The position numbers and the translations under genes were made by a program. A DNA stretch of 64,000 nucleotides from Shinisaurus crocodilurus (Eukaryota > Chordata > Lepidosauria > Squamata > Shinisauridae), in assembly GCA_021292165.1 (NCBI GenBank), contig CM037877.1, positions 217,103,350-217,167,349 on the forward strand, written 5' to 3'. The notes under the pieces are model-generated. The model was not told the origin of the DNA and ran no database searches. It worked only from the letters and a program-made list of their open reading frames with translations. This document shows, piece after piece, positions 34,907-47,200 of this stretch (the stretch's first letter is position 1; each line of letters opens with the position of its first letter).

Positions 34907-35347
34907 AGGCTGCAACTGGCCAACAAACAGCAGTGAAGTTGGGGGCACTAGAACAAGCAGAACGGCAGAAGTCCACCATTCAGCTACCTTCTTCTTGTTG
35001 AGTTGTGAATGTGATCAGTGTGATTTTCCCAGGCAAATTTCAACATGCCAAAATCATGGTTAAGAACTCAATCTGAGCAAAGCAGATGGGTCCCCCCCAC
35101 CCCGCCACAAGTCACAGCTTCCCACAGGGAAGTGAAAAAAGTTCTCTATGGTATGAAGAAGTGTGGGGAATGAGACATAATGCCCACATTCCATAATGTT
35201 CGAAGTCACTCAGTATGATTGAAGCGTGTCTATTCCCCAGAGAGAGATACACAATGGCTTTAAGGAGACAAAGGCTATACATTTTGCCCTGGTCAACATT
35301 AAAATGACAAATCCAGTTCTCCACTATCGCTAACTTTAAGGAACAGT

Positions 35348-35570
35348 GGGTATTTTTTCCTCCATTTTTGCTTACCATTCTCCAAGGACCCGACAGTAGT
35401 TTACATGGTCCCCCCCCCCCATTATCCACATAACAACCCTGTGAGCAGGTTAGGCTGAGTAACCGTGGCTAGTCAAGGTTACCCAGTGAAATTAATGACT
35501 GAGCAGGGATTTGAACCCAGTTCTCCCCAGTCCTAGTCCAACACTCTAACCACTACACTGTACTGGTAGT
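35348..35570 (-). mobile_element. Sauria-type SINE, moderately diverged
   Basis: Antisense: cataacaaccctgtgagcag, gttaggctgagtaaccgtgg, gagcagggatttgaacccag and aacactctaaccactacact. Contains a C-run at 35410-35420. Confidence 0.8.
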
Positions 35571-36587
35571 GTTTGCTTTATAGGAGGTGGCATTTCTGAT
35601 TGAAATGAAAAACAACCAAATATATTTGCACTACGCATTTTTCATCATTTCTCAGTGCCAGGTCTCAAGATTTACACCAAACAATCCTTTGCAAAAGTGC
35701 TTAGGCTGCAATTTTCCATTTAACCCTTATACTCCCTAACAAGGTGAGAACTTTGTATGAATGGGTTTGTAGTGTCAGAATTACCTAGCTTGTAAATTGA
35801 ATCTGCTGCTGCAGTCAATGCCAGAAAGGAAGGCTGTGCTCAATTAAAGGAGTCTTTTCAAAAGTCTTTAGCGCACCAGATCCTTTCACTTTGTGGCATC
35901 CAACTGGAGCATTTATAGGGGATGCTCTGCATTTAACCCACCCAGGGGCCTTTGCAATTAGTGTTAACAATGAGATTTCTTTCTCTCTCTTCCAAGTTCA
36001 CCAACCTCCTTCCTTCACCCTTAGATCCTCAGTGCTAAAGAGGATCTACAGCTATCTACAGCTATTCCCATTATTGAAATGACAAATGGAACAAACAAAT
36101 GTGATTTGTTACACCTAAAAGAATCTTTCTGGCTCAATGAGGCATTTCTACCTGGTTATTTTGAAAGTAGGACAATCTAAGCAATACAAAGGCCAAGGCA
36201 TGTGTCAGTGTTGCACTGCTGGGGAGAATGAAACATAAAACCTATTGTGCCACTTTAGGGGAATATATTCTGCTTGGAAACAACACGCTGACAGATTCTT
36301 TCCTTTGAACGTGTCACAGTTCTTTCTCTTTCTTCATCACATCAGACACAAATGACTTGTAAGGCCTTTCTCTTTTAAGGCCCATCCACTAGGCCTGTTG
36401 AACCTCCCATTCCTCAAATGTTACTCCGATGTGGATTGGCATATCAGATTAGTTTAGTTTGATTTGCCTATTTCTATATTTTTGGCACATTTCCTCCCCT
36501 CCTTGCTTGCCATAAAAGGAGTCTGTCTGGTGGCAGCAGTGGAGGGGAGATAGGAAAAGACATACCAATCTGCAGAGAACATTAATC

Positions 36588-36659
<72 letters not shown>
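36588..36659. repeat. Back-to-back (ATG)11 (ATC)13 microsatellite
   Basis: 33 bp of ATG units (36588-36620) run directly into 39 bp of ATC units (36621-36659). The two tracts are reverse complements, so the locus is a simple-repeat palindrome able to fold on itself. Confidence 0.96.
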
Positions 36660-36719
36660 TATTTCTAACGCCCTTTACACCAAAGGGCAGGACATATAAA
36701 ACATATACAATAAATATAA

Positions 36720-36750
36720 CAATACACTACACTACACTACACTACACTAA
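36720..36750. repeat. (ACACT)n pentanucleotide repeat
   Basis: About five to six acact units followed by an interrupted remainder. Confidence 0.9.
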
Positions 36751-36823
36751 TACACTATATTAACTGTAGATCATTAGGGCACATCCCCATGGGGCATTTT
36801 GGAGGTCTAGATCATCTGTAGAG

Positions 36824-36958
36824 CACCCTTCCCCAACCTGGTCACCACCAGATGTCTTGGAGGCCAACTCCCATCATCTTTAACCATTGCCATGCTGGCT
36901 GGGGCTGAGGGGAGTTGCAGCCCAAAACATCTGGCAAGGACCACATTGGGCAGCGCTG
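36824..36958. mobile_element. Palindromic hAT MITE, diverged
   Basis: Same family as 18140-18275: cacccttccccaacctggtc at the left, accacattgggcagcgctg at the right, with gccatgctggctggggctga in the middle. Flanks ctgtagag and ctataggg agree in 6 of 8. Confidence 0.6.
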
Positions 36959-37298
36959 CTATAGGGTGTGCATACTTTCTATGCCATATGTTTCCATTTC
37001 ACCTCTCTCCATTGCAGATAGGCAGGTGAGTCCTGGGAGAGAGTGCAGTGAGCAGTGGTAGGGCCATGAGCCCCGCTGCCTGGGTGCGGTGAAGGCCACA
37101 GTTGCACCTGGCCTGAAGCCTGCCACACCTAGGAACGCAGTTCATCAGGAACTTTAAAAAGTGACATAGTGGGCCACTCTACAGTCTAACGGTGGCATGG
37201 AAGCAGCGATACCCAACTAAACTAAAGCCTCCTCCATCTACTAGTGACCCTGCAGCAGCTGGCATTGCTGCTTCTGTGTCATTACTGGCCATGCATGC

Positions 37299-37321
37299 AC
37301 ACACACACACACACACACACA
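37299..37321. repeat. (CA)n microsatellite
   Basis: About 11 CA units, followed by a shorter interrupted run to 37335; a related (GT)n run lies at 37440-37458. Confidence 0.95.
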
Positions 37322-37680
37322 CGTATACACACACATGATTGCTGGGGCGGGGAGGCTCCTTTCGGGGAGTGGGGAGAAGCTAAAGCATCCTCCCTTCCCA
37401 GCAACCCCTGAAGTAGCCTTCCCACCCACCCATGATTAGTGTGTGTGTGTGCGTGTGTGCATGCGCGCACATAAGCAGGTGCAGCCCCCAGGCCTGCTGC
37501 TGACCCCAAATGCAGCCCTTTGGGCCAAGAAGGTTGTGCGCCCCTGGTCTAAACTAAGGAAGGGGCAAATTTATTTATTTATTTGAAGTATTTTTATGCC
37601 TGTTCCTCAGCCAAAAAGGCTCCCAGAGCGGCTTATATGCAATCAGTAAAACTAGACTGCAGGCTTACAATCTAAGAACA

Positions 37681-37908
37681 CATTTATTTATTTATTATAT
37701 TTATACCCCGCCTTTTTTCCTGCAAGGAACCCAAGGCAGCTTACATAATCCTCCTCCTCCTCTCCATTTTATCCTCACAACAACCCTGTGAGGTAGGTTA
37801 GGCTGAGAGACCGTGACTGGCCCAAAGTCACCCAGGGAGCTTCGTGGCCAAGTGGGGACTAGAACCCGGATCTCCTGAGTCCCAGTCCAACACTCTCACC
37901 ACTACGCC
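37681..37908 (-). mobile_element. Sauria-type SINE, well preserved
   Basis: Antisense: tttataccccgccttttttc, ctgcaaggaacccaaggcag, acaaccctgtgaggtaggtt, agaacccggatctcctgagt, actctcaccactacgcc. Directly preceded (37565-37670) by another antisense LINE/SINE tail with aaaaaggctcccagagcggc. Confidence 0.9.
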
Positions 37909-38243
37909 ATGAAAAAGAATGGGGTAGGAAGAGGGGAACAGAATGATTTTAGCAGGGCTGGTGGAATGGCCCTGCTCTCCCTTGCCTCTCCTCACAGCCT
38001 GCTAGTGTGGTAAAGGTGAAATGCTGCTAGAAATAAATATAGTGAATTGCAGCATGTGAACATACATAGAAGGTTGAAACAAGAAGGGCCCAAGTGGATG
38101 GAAAATAGGGAGCCAGAAACTCAGTGTAAACCATTTGCTTAGTCCCAACCTAAAGAAAAACCTGGAATAATTCTTAAGGGAAGTCCAGGATTAACACAGT
38201 ACAATGAGTGGTGGTGGTGGTAGAAGAGGCACCACCCTCTTCT

Positions 38244-38452
38244 GGTGACTCCTGTTTTGGTAAGACTCCTTTTCCATTGCAGGTTTTGCAGGTTTCATTT
38301 GGAGCTTCATAGGAGCTATCCAGGGTGCTGAGCTCCATCCCCCAAATAGGTTCACCACCATGGAGCACCGTGGATAGCTCCTATGAAGCTCCAAATAAAA
38401 TCTGTTAAACCTGCAATGGACAAGGAGGAGCCCCTCCGAAATAGGAGTCACC
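38244..38452. mobile_element. Long foldback MITE, copy 2
   Basis: Ends ggtgactcctgttttgg and ataggagtcacc; inner arms gagcttcataggagctatcc and ggatagctcctatgaagctc are perfect complements. Same layout as 3948-4136, including a central ccatccccc(a/t)aa and aataggttcaccaccatgga. Confidence 0.65.
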
Positions 38453-38539
38453 AGCCTCCCGTGAGAGGAGGAGAATATTTTTCTGTATAAGAAAGGGTTG
38501 CTGTGAAGTTTTTTTGTTTTGTTTTGTTTTTAAACAAAA

Positions 38540-38610
38540 ACAAAGTAGTCTCCTACTTTGTTTAAACAAAAACAAAAACAAAAACAAAAACCTAGTAGTC
38601 TCCTACTAGG
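38540..38610. repeat. Twin small hairpins in a CAAAAA tract
   Basis: acaaagtag-tctc-ctactttgt (38540-38561) and cctagtag-tctc-ctactagg (38591-38610) share the loop tctc and are separated by (caaaaa)n. No matching element was recognised. Confidence 0.7.
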
Positions 38611-38858
38611 GCACCATCAGGGAGAAAGCTGTAATACTTTCTGAGGGAGAAGGTACAGGGATATGTTTTCCTGTAGATATTTCTCCACTTAAGGCTAGAA
38701 AATAGAACCAGTGTCATGGGAAACATTCGTATAGATGGGTCTTCAAACACTGTCCATGTTTCTGTTTCCTTCAATGAAAGTGGTAGCAACTGCAAGCCTT
38801 ACAGCTTTGAGAGTCGCCATATGCCCTTTATTTGGGGAGGAGGTTTTCATCTATCCAG

Positions 38859-38925
<67 letters not shown>
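38859..38925. repeat. (CAT)22 microsatellite
   Basis: About 22 uninterrupted CAT units. Confidence 0.97.
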
Positions 38926-38927
<2 letters not shown>

Positions 38928-39754
38928 TTCTATACCAAAATATACCTTCTAGGATCCTTGCCCTATTCATTCTTCTTGCTGTCCTTCTGGGACCCCACCA
39001 CAAATTCAATTCCTAGCAGTCAAGAGAAATACTATAATATGGACCTAGTTTAGTCTGGAAACTCACTCAGTGATTGAGCTGTTAAATATATTCCTCAGAC
39101 TACAAGAGCCTTGACATTCACTCAAGAGCAGCATCCTATCAATGTTCTATTCTTAGAACATCATTTAAAAAATCACTGTGAATGGCCTCTTCCCTCAACT
39201 TGACTGAAGTGAACCTTAAAATGTGATCAGTCCAACTCCCCCAATGAATTTAACATGTCATTTAAAGAGGAGCTTAAAAGTGAGCAACAGAGCACAATGC
39301 TTTAAGGCTATCGGATCGCCTAGTAATTAATTCTGTTACAGTTCAAGTTTGGGAAATGGCATTTTGTATATTCCTTGGAGCTGCATGTATCATTGGGCTA
39401 TGAACACATAATACCCAACTCCAGGGCCTCAGTCAGAGTTACAGGCTACAGACCCTATTTACAACCCCATGGCTATTCAAATGTGGCATTGTGCTTGCTT
39501 TCTTAAACTAAAGAGCAGGACTCTTATTATATCTCTGCATCTCCCACTGCTGATGACCATTAATAGTCCCTGCACAATTTGTGCATACTCCCCCCTCTGC
39601 CTTCTACATACACAGTTTATCTGGCACCAACCATCCGGCTGTATTGACATGAGCAAGCTGTCCGTTTCTCTCCATTCTGATCTTGAAGTCACAAGTATCC
39701 AACCTTGCACCTCACCCAGAAACAGATTATTTCAAAGACTGTTAGGTGGATCCA

Positions 39755-40290
39755 ACCATGAATAAAGTGGTGCAGAATGCTGTGGGTCACCTCTGGTGGG
39801 GATGATTGCAAGAAGACTATACCAGTGCTTTGCTAGCATACTTTTAGGCCCACTTTGAGCTGCTAGTCATTGCCTATCAAACCTTTAGGCTCTACATATC
39901 TGAAGGGCCATCCTTGAGGTCAGCTGTGGAAGGATGTTTGGATGCACCAGTTCAGAACATTTGACTGATCTGGCACAGGAAGAGAAGTTCTCTGTATAGC
40001 TACGACTTCACAAGGTTATAGAAGTCCCTCCCCTTGGAAGCTTGTTTGAGCCTGAACCTCATTATATTTCAGAGGCAACACAAGACTCCTTTCTTTAGAC
40101 TTGCTGCTTGCCAGTGATCATAGGAAGGCTGTTTTTTGTTTCCTCTATTTTGTGACCTAGTTCTATATGGGTTTATTCATTGCAATGCATTATTGCTGAA
40201 TGTTATTATAATCTCTTAATGACTAGATTTTTCTTCTCATTTTTTGTACACCACTTTGAGCTTTTGACATAGTGTTACAACCCCCCTCCC
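39755..40290 (+). mobile_element. Decayed L2-like LINE 3' fragment
   Basis: gtggtgcagaatgctgtggg translates as VVQNAVG, a decayed form of the LQNAAA block. Downstream are remnants around cccactttgagctgctagtc and a 3' end tgtacaccactttgagc. Many changes; tentative family. Confidence 0.5.
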
Positions 40291-40614
40291 CAAACCAAAC
40301 CAACCAATCAAAAGTAAAAGTGGTTAGAGCTGTAACAACAAATTAGTGGGTCATCTTATTTTACTCACAAATAAAAATATTGAATTCTGTGTGCTAATTT
40401 TGCAACACATTTCACCAGTGCATCTCATTTTTTCTCTAGTTCATGTGGCTAGAAACTGCTATTTAATATTCATGGATTTATTAAATCATTATTAGATGTC
40501 CATTCATTCATTATTCACTATTAATCAGTTATTATTTGATTTACTTTTTCTTAATAATCAGTTGTGAATTTTAATATGTGTTCTCCAAGAATTCAGTTTT
40601 ATTTCCCACACTTA

Positions 40615-40719
40615 AGGCACAATCCTATGCATGTTTAGACAGAAAAAAGGCCTACAACTTCCAGCATACCTAGGAGTTGTAGGTCTTTTTTCTGTCTAAA
40701 TGTGCATAGGATTGCACCT
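40615..40719. mobile_element. Palindromic Harbinger-like MITE, copy 2 (105 bp)
   Basis: Flanked by TTA (40612-40614 and 40720-40722). Arms aggcacaatcctatgcatg and, complemented, aggtgcaatcctatgcaca; then tttagacagaaaaaag and its complement. The 3-bp TTA duplication supports a PIF/Harbinger-type origin. Confidence 0.82.
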
Positions 40720-41224
40720 TTAGATACCCACTCATTTAGGATCCAATTCAAGAATATTACCTATGCTTACCTAAAGCTTCTTTGAGTTTGACAGACTTAA
40801 GCATGATCAACTTTTTTTCCTGAATTGGGCCCCTAGTATTTTCTATCTGTTAATTTCTTCCTTAGTGCAGTACTTAGGTAATTGACTGGTTATTCCTATC
40901 CAAGCATCAGTGCAATCAAAGGATCAGTTCAGCTTAGATTGTGTGAATGTTGCTCTTTAGTTTGAACTAAGTTCAGTAAAAGTTGTGTTAATGAGCACAG
41001 ACGCAAAGGAATAAAACAAATTTATTTTTGCAAGCCTACTAAGTCAAGGGAATTAAATGAAGACAAATAATGCGTCTGAACACTTATACTGCTATAAGCC
41101 TGAATTTGAAGATTAATTAAAGGAAACCAATCCTTCTAGTTCAGTACAGGAATATTATAGTTTTAGTCTCTCATTTGGAATTGCTACTGGGTGCTTTTGT
41201 GCTAGCATTGTACTGCTTGTTTAC

Positions 41225-41400
41225 CGCTATAGGAATATCTGACTCTATTGCTGTAGGACTTATCTGGAACTTCACATGCAAAGTTTCCCAGGTTCAGTCC
41301 CCAGCATCCTTGGAGTGCCACTGCTAGTCAGTATATGCATTACTGAGCTAGATGGACCAATGGGCAGATTCACTACTAGGCAGCTTCCTATATTTCCTAG
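41225..41400 (+). repeat. tRNA-Ala-like SINE, diverged
   Basis: cccaggttcagtccccagca (B box region), gcattactgagctagatgga, ccaatgggcagattcac and ggcagcttcctatattt keep the family order seen at 31033. Confidence 0.65.
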
Positions 41401-41699
41401 GGGGGGGGGGAATGCCCACTCCTGTCCTAGCCAGAAATTGGTGTGTAGAGTTGTCCTGTTTAAAGGCAGCATTATTTATTCTCATTAATCAATACATGAT
41501 AAAGCAAAGGTGAGAATCTCCAGCTTGTGGTTCAATGTGGTCCACCAGGCTATCCCATCCAATCTGCAGGTCCTTGACTGAGGTCCCTTCACCTGCCTAA
41601 GCCCTGCCCCATCAGGGTGAGCAGGGAAGGAATCCCCGCTGTTACCTCTGATCAATGATTGGATATAACGGTGGGATTAATGTATGATGCCACTTGCCA

Positions 41700-42075
41700 G
41701 CAAGCAGCAAACTAAGAGCTTTGCCTGGCCTGCATCCTCCCCAGTGGGGGAAGGTGTGGCACAGATGAAGCTACCCTGGCTGAGGTGCTGGCTGGAGGAA
41801 TGTCCTTGTCTGGGGCAAGGAAAGCCGGGAAAGCACAGATGCAGTGAAGCTACACCACCCAGCCAGCCCCTAGGTTGGGGTGGCTTCACCTGTCCTGCTT
41901 CCTCCCCACTGGGGGAAGATGCAGGGAAGATGAAGCCAGATCCCCAGCTAAGGTGCTGGGTGGAGGAGTGTTCCTGTACCTGGCACCTTGGTCAAAATGG
42001 CTTTGCTCACCCTGCATCCTCCCCAGTAAGGAAGACTCAGGGCAGGTGAAGCTGGATCTCTGACCAAATCTCTTC
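41700..42075. repeat. GC-rich degenerate minisatellite-like block
   Basis: The phrase ctgcatcctccccagtgggg or close variants recurs at about 41730, 41897 and 42013, and ctgaggtgctgg(c/g)tggagga recurs at about 41778 and 41954. Spacing is irregular (167 and 116 bp). Frames are open here only because stop codons are rare in the GC-rich unit. It may be the interior of a larger transposon. Confidence 0.6.
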
Positions 42076-44851
42076 CTCAACTGGGGCAGCTTCAGCTAGT
42101 GCTTCAGCCTAGGACAGAATGGCATCAGGGGGTGTGGCCATGCCCCCATGATATCATCAGGTCTACAGAGGGCTGGGGTGGTGGTGTCATCTGCCCCCCA
42201 TTATAGTTCTGTGCCCCTGAGATAAGGGGTACATTTAGTGGTAGGGAACGTTTGCCCCCATGTTTTAGAGCACTTGTAGTTTTTCTTCTAAGCCTCTTAT
42301 TTCTCTTATAACTAGGAGGTATTAAAATGCACTATCTGGCACTGGGTATTGCTGTGTGTGTGTGTTTTGCAATTTAATTTTGAATATACCCAAGAATAAG
42401 GCTTTGGATGTCACCCTGAATCAGGCCCTCCTCCTATTGTAATCTCTTCGTGCAGGGCCAGTGGCAGAGAGAGGCACCCCAGTGCCAACCCCGGAGTCTC
42501 CTGCTGCTGTGCCTCCTGGTTGTCACTGCTTGTTCACCTGCCTTCTCCAAGCATACGAGCCATGGCTAGAGTGAGAAGATAGAGCACAAGGCAAATGATG
42601 GGTGATGCTCTCCCTCTGGGCAGTTCTGCAAATTGGGAGAAGGCAAGTGAATAGACAGCGAGGAGGAGGTGGATGGATCTACTCAGGTAGGGCCCCCCCT
42701 GAGGGCATCTTGCTCAATTGCCCTCTCAAATCTGCAGCTGGCACTCCCTTTGTGTTACCCTTGCCTTTGAAACCTGAAAGGTTATCACTCTGCATGCTTT
42801 CTTCCCACTGCAGGGACAAAGCAAGGAAGAACATCATTCAATTAATTCCCACTGAATGGGTAGTGCATTAAAGGCACAGAAGTGAAGAGCATCACTTCTG
42901 AGGCTGCTGTGCAAATGGGCTACTGTTTAAAAGGTAAGTCCGAACACACCCAAAGCTAGAATCCATGATCATCAAAAAAAGTGGTGCTGGACCTCATGCG
43001 ATATTTAAGAGGCTTCTGACATCCCATGAACCCAGGATGCCATTTCAGTACATGTTATAATGAATGTGTGTGCTTTCCTCTAACTTTAGCACTCTTACAA
43101 TTTGGGTCATGTGAAAATTACTTACCTATTTAAACTTAATACAACTTTACTAATTCAGCAATTTGCTCAGCCCTGGGAGAATTAGAAATTCAAATGTGAT
43201 GAGAAAATATATTGTGCCGGGTGTGTATGTCAACAACAGTAACCTGATAAGAGCAGCAATCAATCATGCCGGCATTGAAGTTAGCAACAGATATGCTCTT
43301 TACAAAACAGATCAACTACCACTGATAATTTTGTGTGTGTGTGTGTGTGGGGGGAGGCTTAACAGGTGGGGAAAACATTTGGCTTCAGTTAAGCACTGAA
43401 TTGAGCCTCAGGGAATAATTGGGCAGCTGAGAAGGTGTTCTTTGTTTATAAAATGGTAATAAAATCCTTCTTTTCTCCTACTTATTGAACATTTGTACAA
43501 GTTGGAAAAACCCTGCATCACACCACCATAAAGGATCTTTGCGCTGGTGTGTGACAGGTGAAAGTACTATATAGTAATAATAAGGAAGGAGTGATTGACA
43601 CCATTTTGATATGTGGATATAGCTGCCCCTTAATAAATAGGGGACAAATGGTAAGAACAGAGATCATTTAAACGATAACACCCAAATCTGGAATATTAAC
43701 AATCCCAAAAACTTGGTTGTGGACAGTTGTTACTCCTGGACCCCAATCCCAAAACCCTTGAGTACATTATTCAGTGCAACAATGGGATATTTATACACTG
43801 GTGGCCTTAAAGAACAACAGTATACTGACTGACCCTCTGATCTTAGCAAAACAGTAACACTACTTAGGAAATTACAATAAGACTATAATGTAAATCACAA
43901 TGATTTGCAGTATTATTTATCCAGAAGCATGCAATCTTCTTTTAACAGCGTTTGTTTCTTTTCAGATTATATGTGATCACAGGGGCTATTTTAAGTAGGT
44001 GAAGTGCTATTTTTGTTAAATGAGAAGGCTGAAGGTATGAATGTTGCTGCTGATGATGACAGAATAAGCTGTGCCTAAAAGTGCTTAAAAGGTATTTGAG
44101 TGATCCCGAAGGTCATGGTTCTGGGACATTAACTGGATAGGATTTTGCTGTGTTTTTATGCTATGTTATTTTAAGGTTTGAAACTGGCATACACAAAGAA
44201 CTCAGTTAGGATTGAATGTAGATCTGTTTTCTAATGTCAGATTTTCAATAACCGATCAGGCGCTGCCTGATATTCAACTGTGATGTTGGTAAGACAAGTC
44301 AGGTTAGTTCATTACCGGTTGAGTTAGTTTTCCACAACAGTAAATGCTAGTTCAGATCGACGTATTCAATCATAGAGGGTTTTTATGTGTAATTGTAAGA
44401 TTGGATTGGAGCGCTAGGAAAAAGTACTGGAATGAAAGTACTAAAAGCTGAATCCTATCAGCAACAGGCAATATCCTGGGAATCATCTTCAAGTAAAAGT
44501 GTGCAGGATAAAAGTGCACTTCTCAAGGTAGTCTGGTGGCACAATAATTTGAGCTGAAGAACCTTCCTCTGTAGTTGAGGTACCGTAGACTTATCTTTTC
44601 TGCATGTTGCTAGATTTAAGGTGCAGCAGAGACCTGCGTAATTAGGCAATAAAAGTGTAACAATAGTGCTCTAATTCCTACAACTCTAGGATTTCAACTT
44701 CACTGATGAGTTGCATATGTGTGAATGGCCTATCACAGAAAGTGATGCTGCCAGGGTAGGGCTTTGGGGCAGATGCCCAGGGCCCCACTAAGTAGAATGA
44801 GGAGGAGAACCCCTAAATGCAGCATGCCTGGCTTACCACATTTCGAAGTAA

Positions 44852-44981
44852 GAGTGCAATCCTATGTATGTTTAGACAGAAAAAAGCCCTACAACTCCCA
44901 GCATGCCCCTCCCAGCATGCCCCAGCTACATGCTGGGAATTGTAGGACTTTTTCTGTCTAAACATGCATAGGATTGCACTC
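44852..44981. mobile_element. Palindromic Harbinger-like MITE, copy 3 (130 bp)
   Basis: Flanked by TAA (44849-44851 and 44982-44984). Arms gagtgcaatcctatgtatg with tttagacagaaaaaag, and the near-perfect complement at the right. The middle has tacaactcccagcatgcccc. Best-preserved member. Confidence 0.88.
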
Positions 44982-45473
44982 TAAGTGAAGTAATACATGT
45001 TGTCATCTAAAGAGGCAATGTCAGAGAACTAAAACACCTTGGGTATTCCTACGGCAGGGAACTTTGCAACAAATAGCTGATGAACCACAGGAAACTTTAT
45101 GTAAGCCCCATGCCCACTGGAATGAATGAGCATGATCCAACCTGCACACATCTCATTGTAATGCAAGCCTATTAATTGCTTTGGAGTTCACACCAACAAA
45201 TTTTCCTGCGGATTGTGCCTCAAGTCATAAGTCATAATTCCCACTGAGAGGACAAGGTAGAGGCACACCTACTGGACTACCTAACTCATTGAAACACATT
45301 TGGCACTATATGGTCTGCTTGAAATGCCACTAATTTCAGGGCAACTGGAATCTGCAAAATAAAAAGTAGAGAACAGGGCCACATGCACCGAACATGTCAC
45401 CAAAGCCACATGCATCATGTTCTCCATTGAAGCTTTCAGCAGCATGCCAGTTGAGTGCCCCCCCCCCCAAGTG

Positions 45474-45835
45474 TAGGGATGGGGAGAAATTAATTCACAT
45501 GAAACTTACCTAGTTTTGCACTATAAAGCTCTTTCTTTGAAATTCTCACTTCTCTGAATTTTGCATTGGAGTGCTCCAATCAAAAAATGCATACAAAAAT
45601 GTGTATATAGGAAAAATGACATTAAAAATGCACTGTATTAGGAAAATTGCTTGCAAAAAATGTGAATATTTGGCCAAAATGCATACAAAAATGGGGAAAT
45701 GTACACCATAATGCTTTTGAATTCCCATGCAAACTTTTTTTTAAAAAAATCCTCAAATTTCAGGAAGACCTGGACTTACGATTGGAAAAATGAGAAACAG
45801 GGAGAAATCCAAATTGAGAGATTTCTCTATCCCTA
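45474..45835 (-). mobile_element. hAT-like AT-rich element, copy 2 (362 bp)
   Basis: Ends tagggatgg and ctatcccta; flanks cccaagtg (45466-45473) and cccaagag (45836-45843) agree in 7 of 8. The body matches, inverted, part of 34333-34906. Confidence 0.75.
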
Positions 45836-46689
45836 CCCAAGAGTGGCTTGTGTTCAGTTCGTCTGTTGTGATTACCTTCCCACCCTCCCCGCAAAACCTC
45901 TGGCTTTAAAACTAGAATTTTGTTTTAACAGCTTTGTTGATGCTATAGGGAGATCTGCCAACTCTTTAATGAGGCGATTCACTCGTTCACTTTCATGGGT
46001 GGGTGAAGTCGCATTCAGTTCAGTGAGGCTACAACCTCTTAAACAGTGAATCATCCTGTAAAGTTGGTTCTGTTATTAATTAACCTCACACTTTAGTTAA
46101 CCCCATGAGGTGGTAGACAGACCTTATAACCTATGGCAGTTGCCTAGTAAATGAGATTGATCGAAGGCTTAGTTCAAGCTAAATCAGACTTAATTCAAGC
46201 CTGACTTGAACTAGATGTATCCATGTAAACAAATTTCCAGTTGGACTCTGGATCATGGCTGCACATGTACATTTATCCCATAGAGGACTTTGACACCCAC
46301 TACAGGCAAGCCAAAGGTAGATGCCACTGACATGAATGTGGACTGACATTAACAAGGCTGCTTCTGTTTCTTGCCTGGAGTGCTGATGGCATACCATCTG
46401 CCTTGGTCACCCACCCATCCCACCTATTCCACTGCCACCAGTTTGCAAATTATCAGTGGAGGCCACACTCTTACATTGTGAAAGTTTAAACTGGTCTTGG
46501 CCCAGTCAGTGCATGGATGAGGGAGACAACTACCCCGGAGCTCCATGTCACAGAAGCTGCTCCGAGATTTCTAAAGAAAGAGCAAGATCTGAATGCAATA
46601 AAGAAAATGAAACAGGAGCTTTAGATAGGAGAAAGGCTCCACTTCAAATCCGAAGCTTAAAAAAAAATATATCCTATCAGATAGCGAGC

Positions 46690-47060
46690 GAGTGAGATGC
46701 ATGGAAATAGGCCCATGTTTTATTTATTTTCCCCTTCTCTTACAGCTCAGTCATTTCCATTTGCTGTTTCCTTTTTGTGTTTATAAACCACATATTTAAT
46801 AATAGATTATTCCTCAGTCTTTGTTGCAGGGGGAGGAAAGCCCCCCTGCTCATTATTGCTTGTGTCGCTCTGCCTGTCACTTGGACTTACCAGCAGACAC
46901 TGTGATGTGCAATAGCTTTGCTTCAGCCTTTTCTGCAAAAGACAAGGAGGTGCCGAGGTGCTATTAGAGCTAATTAGAAGAAAGTCAATTACCGGAGATT
47001 TCCCCCCAGAGGATTAAAAATGCCACAGCCACATCAGCTGCCTTTTGTTTTATTTTCAGA
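46690..47060. other. Non-repetitive intron stretch, candidate conserved element
   Basis: No repeat was recognised between about 46690 and 47060. It contains gagctaattag (homeodomain-type core), cacatcagctgcc (E-box) and balanced base composition. This is the kind of sequence in which intronic enhancers are found, but conservation cannot be tested here. Confidence 0.25.
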
Positions 47061-47200
47061 TTTACTGAGAACATTATTTAATGTTCATTCCTGCAACGGG
47101 AAAGCAGGTGGGGTGGGGGGGACTTTCTTGGCCTTTTGAAGTGTCAGTGTTTATAGGCTAGGTTTGTCTTTTTGTAAAAAAAAAAAAAAGTGTTGATTAC

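Noticed and set aside
38735..39016. Poly-Ser, poly-Ile and poly-His frames
   Set aside because: Translations of the (CAT)22 microsatellite.
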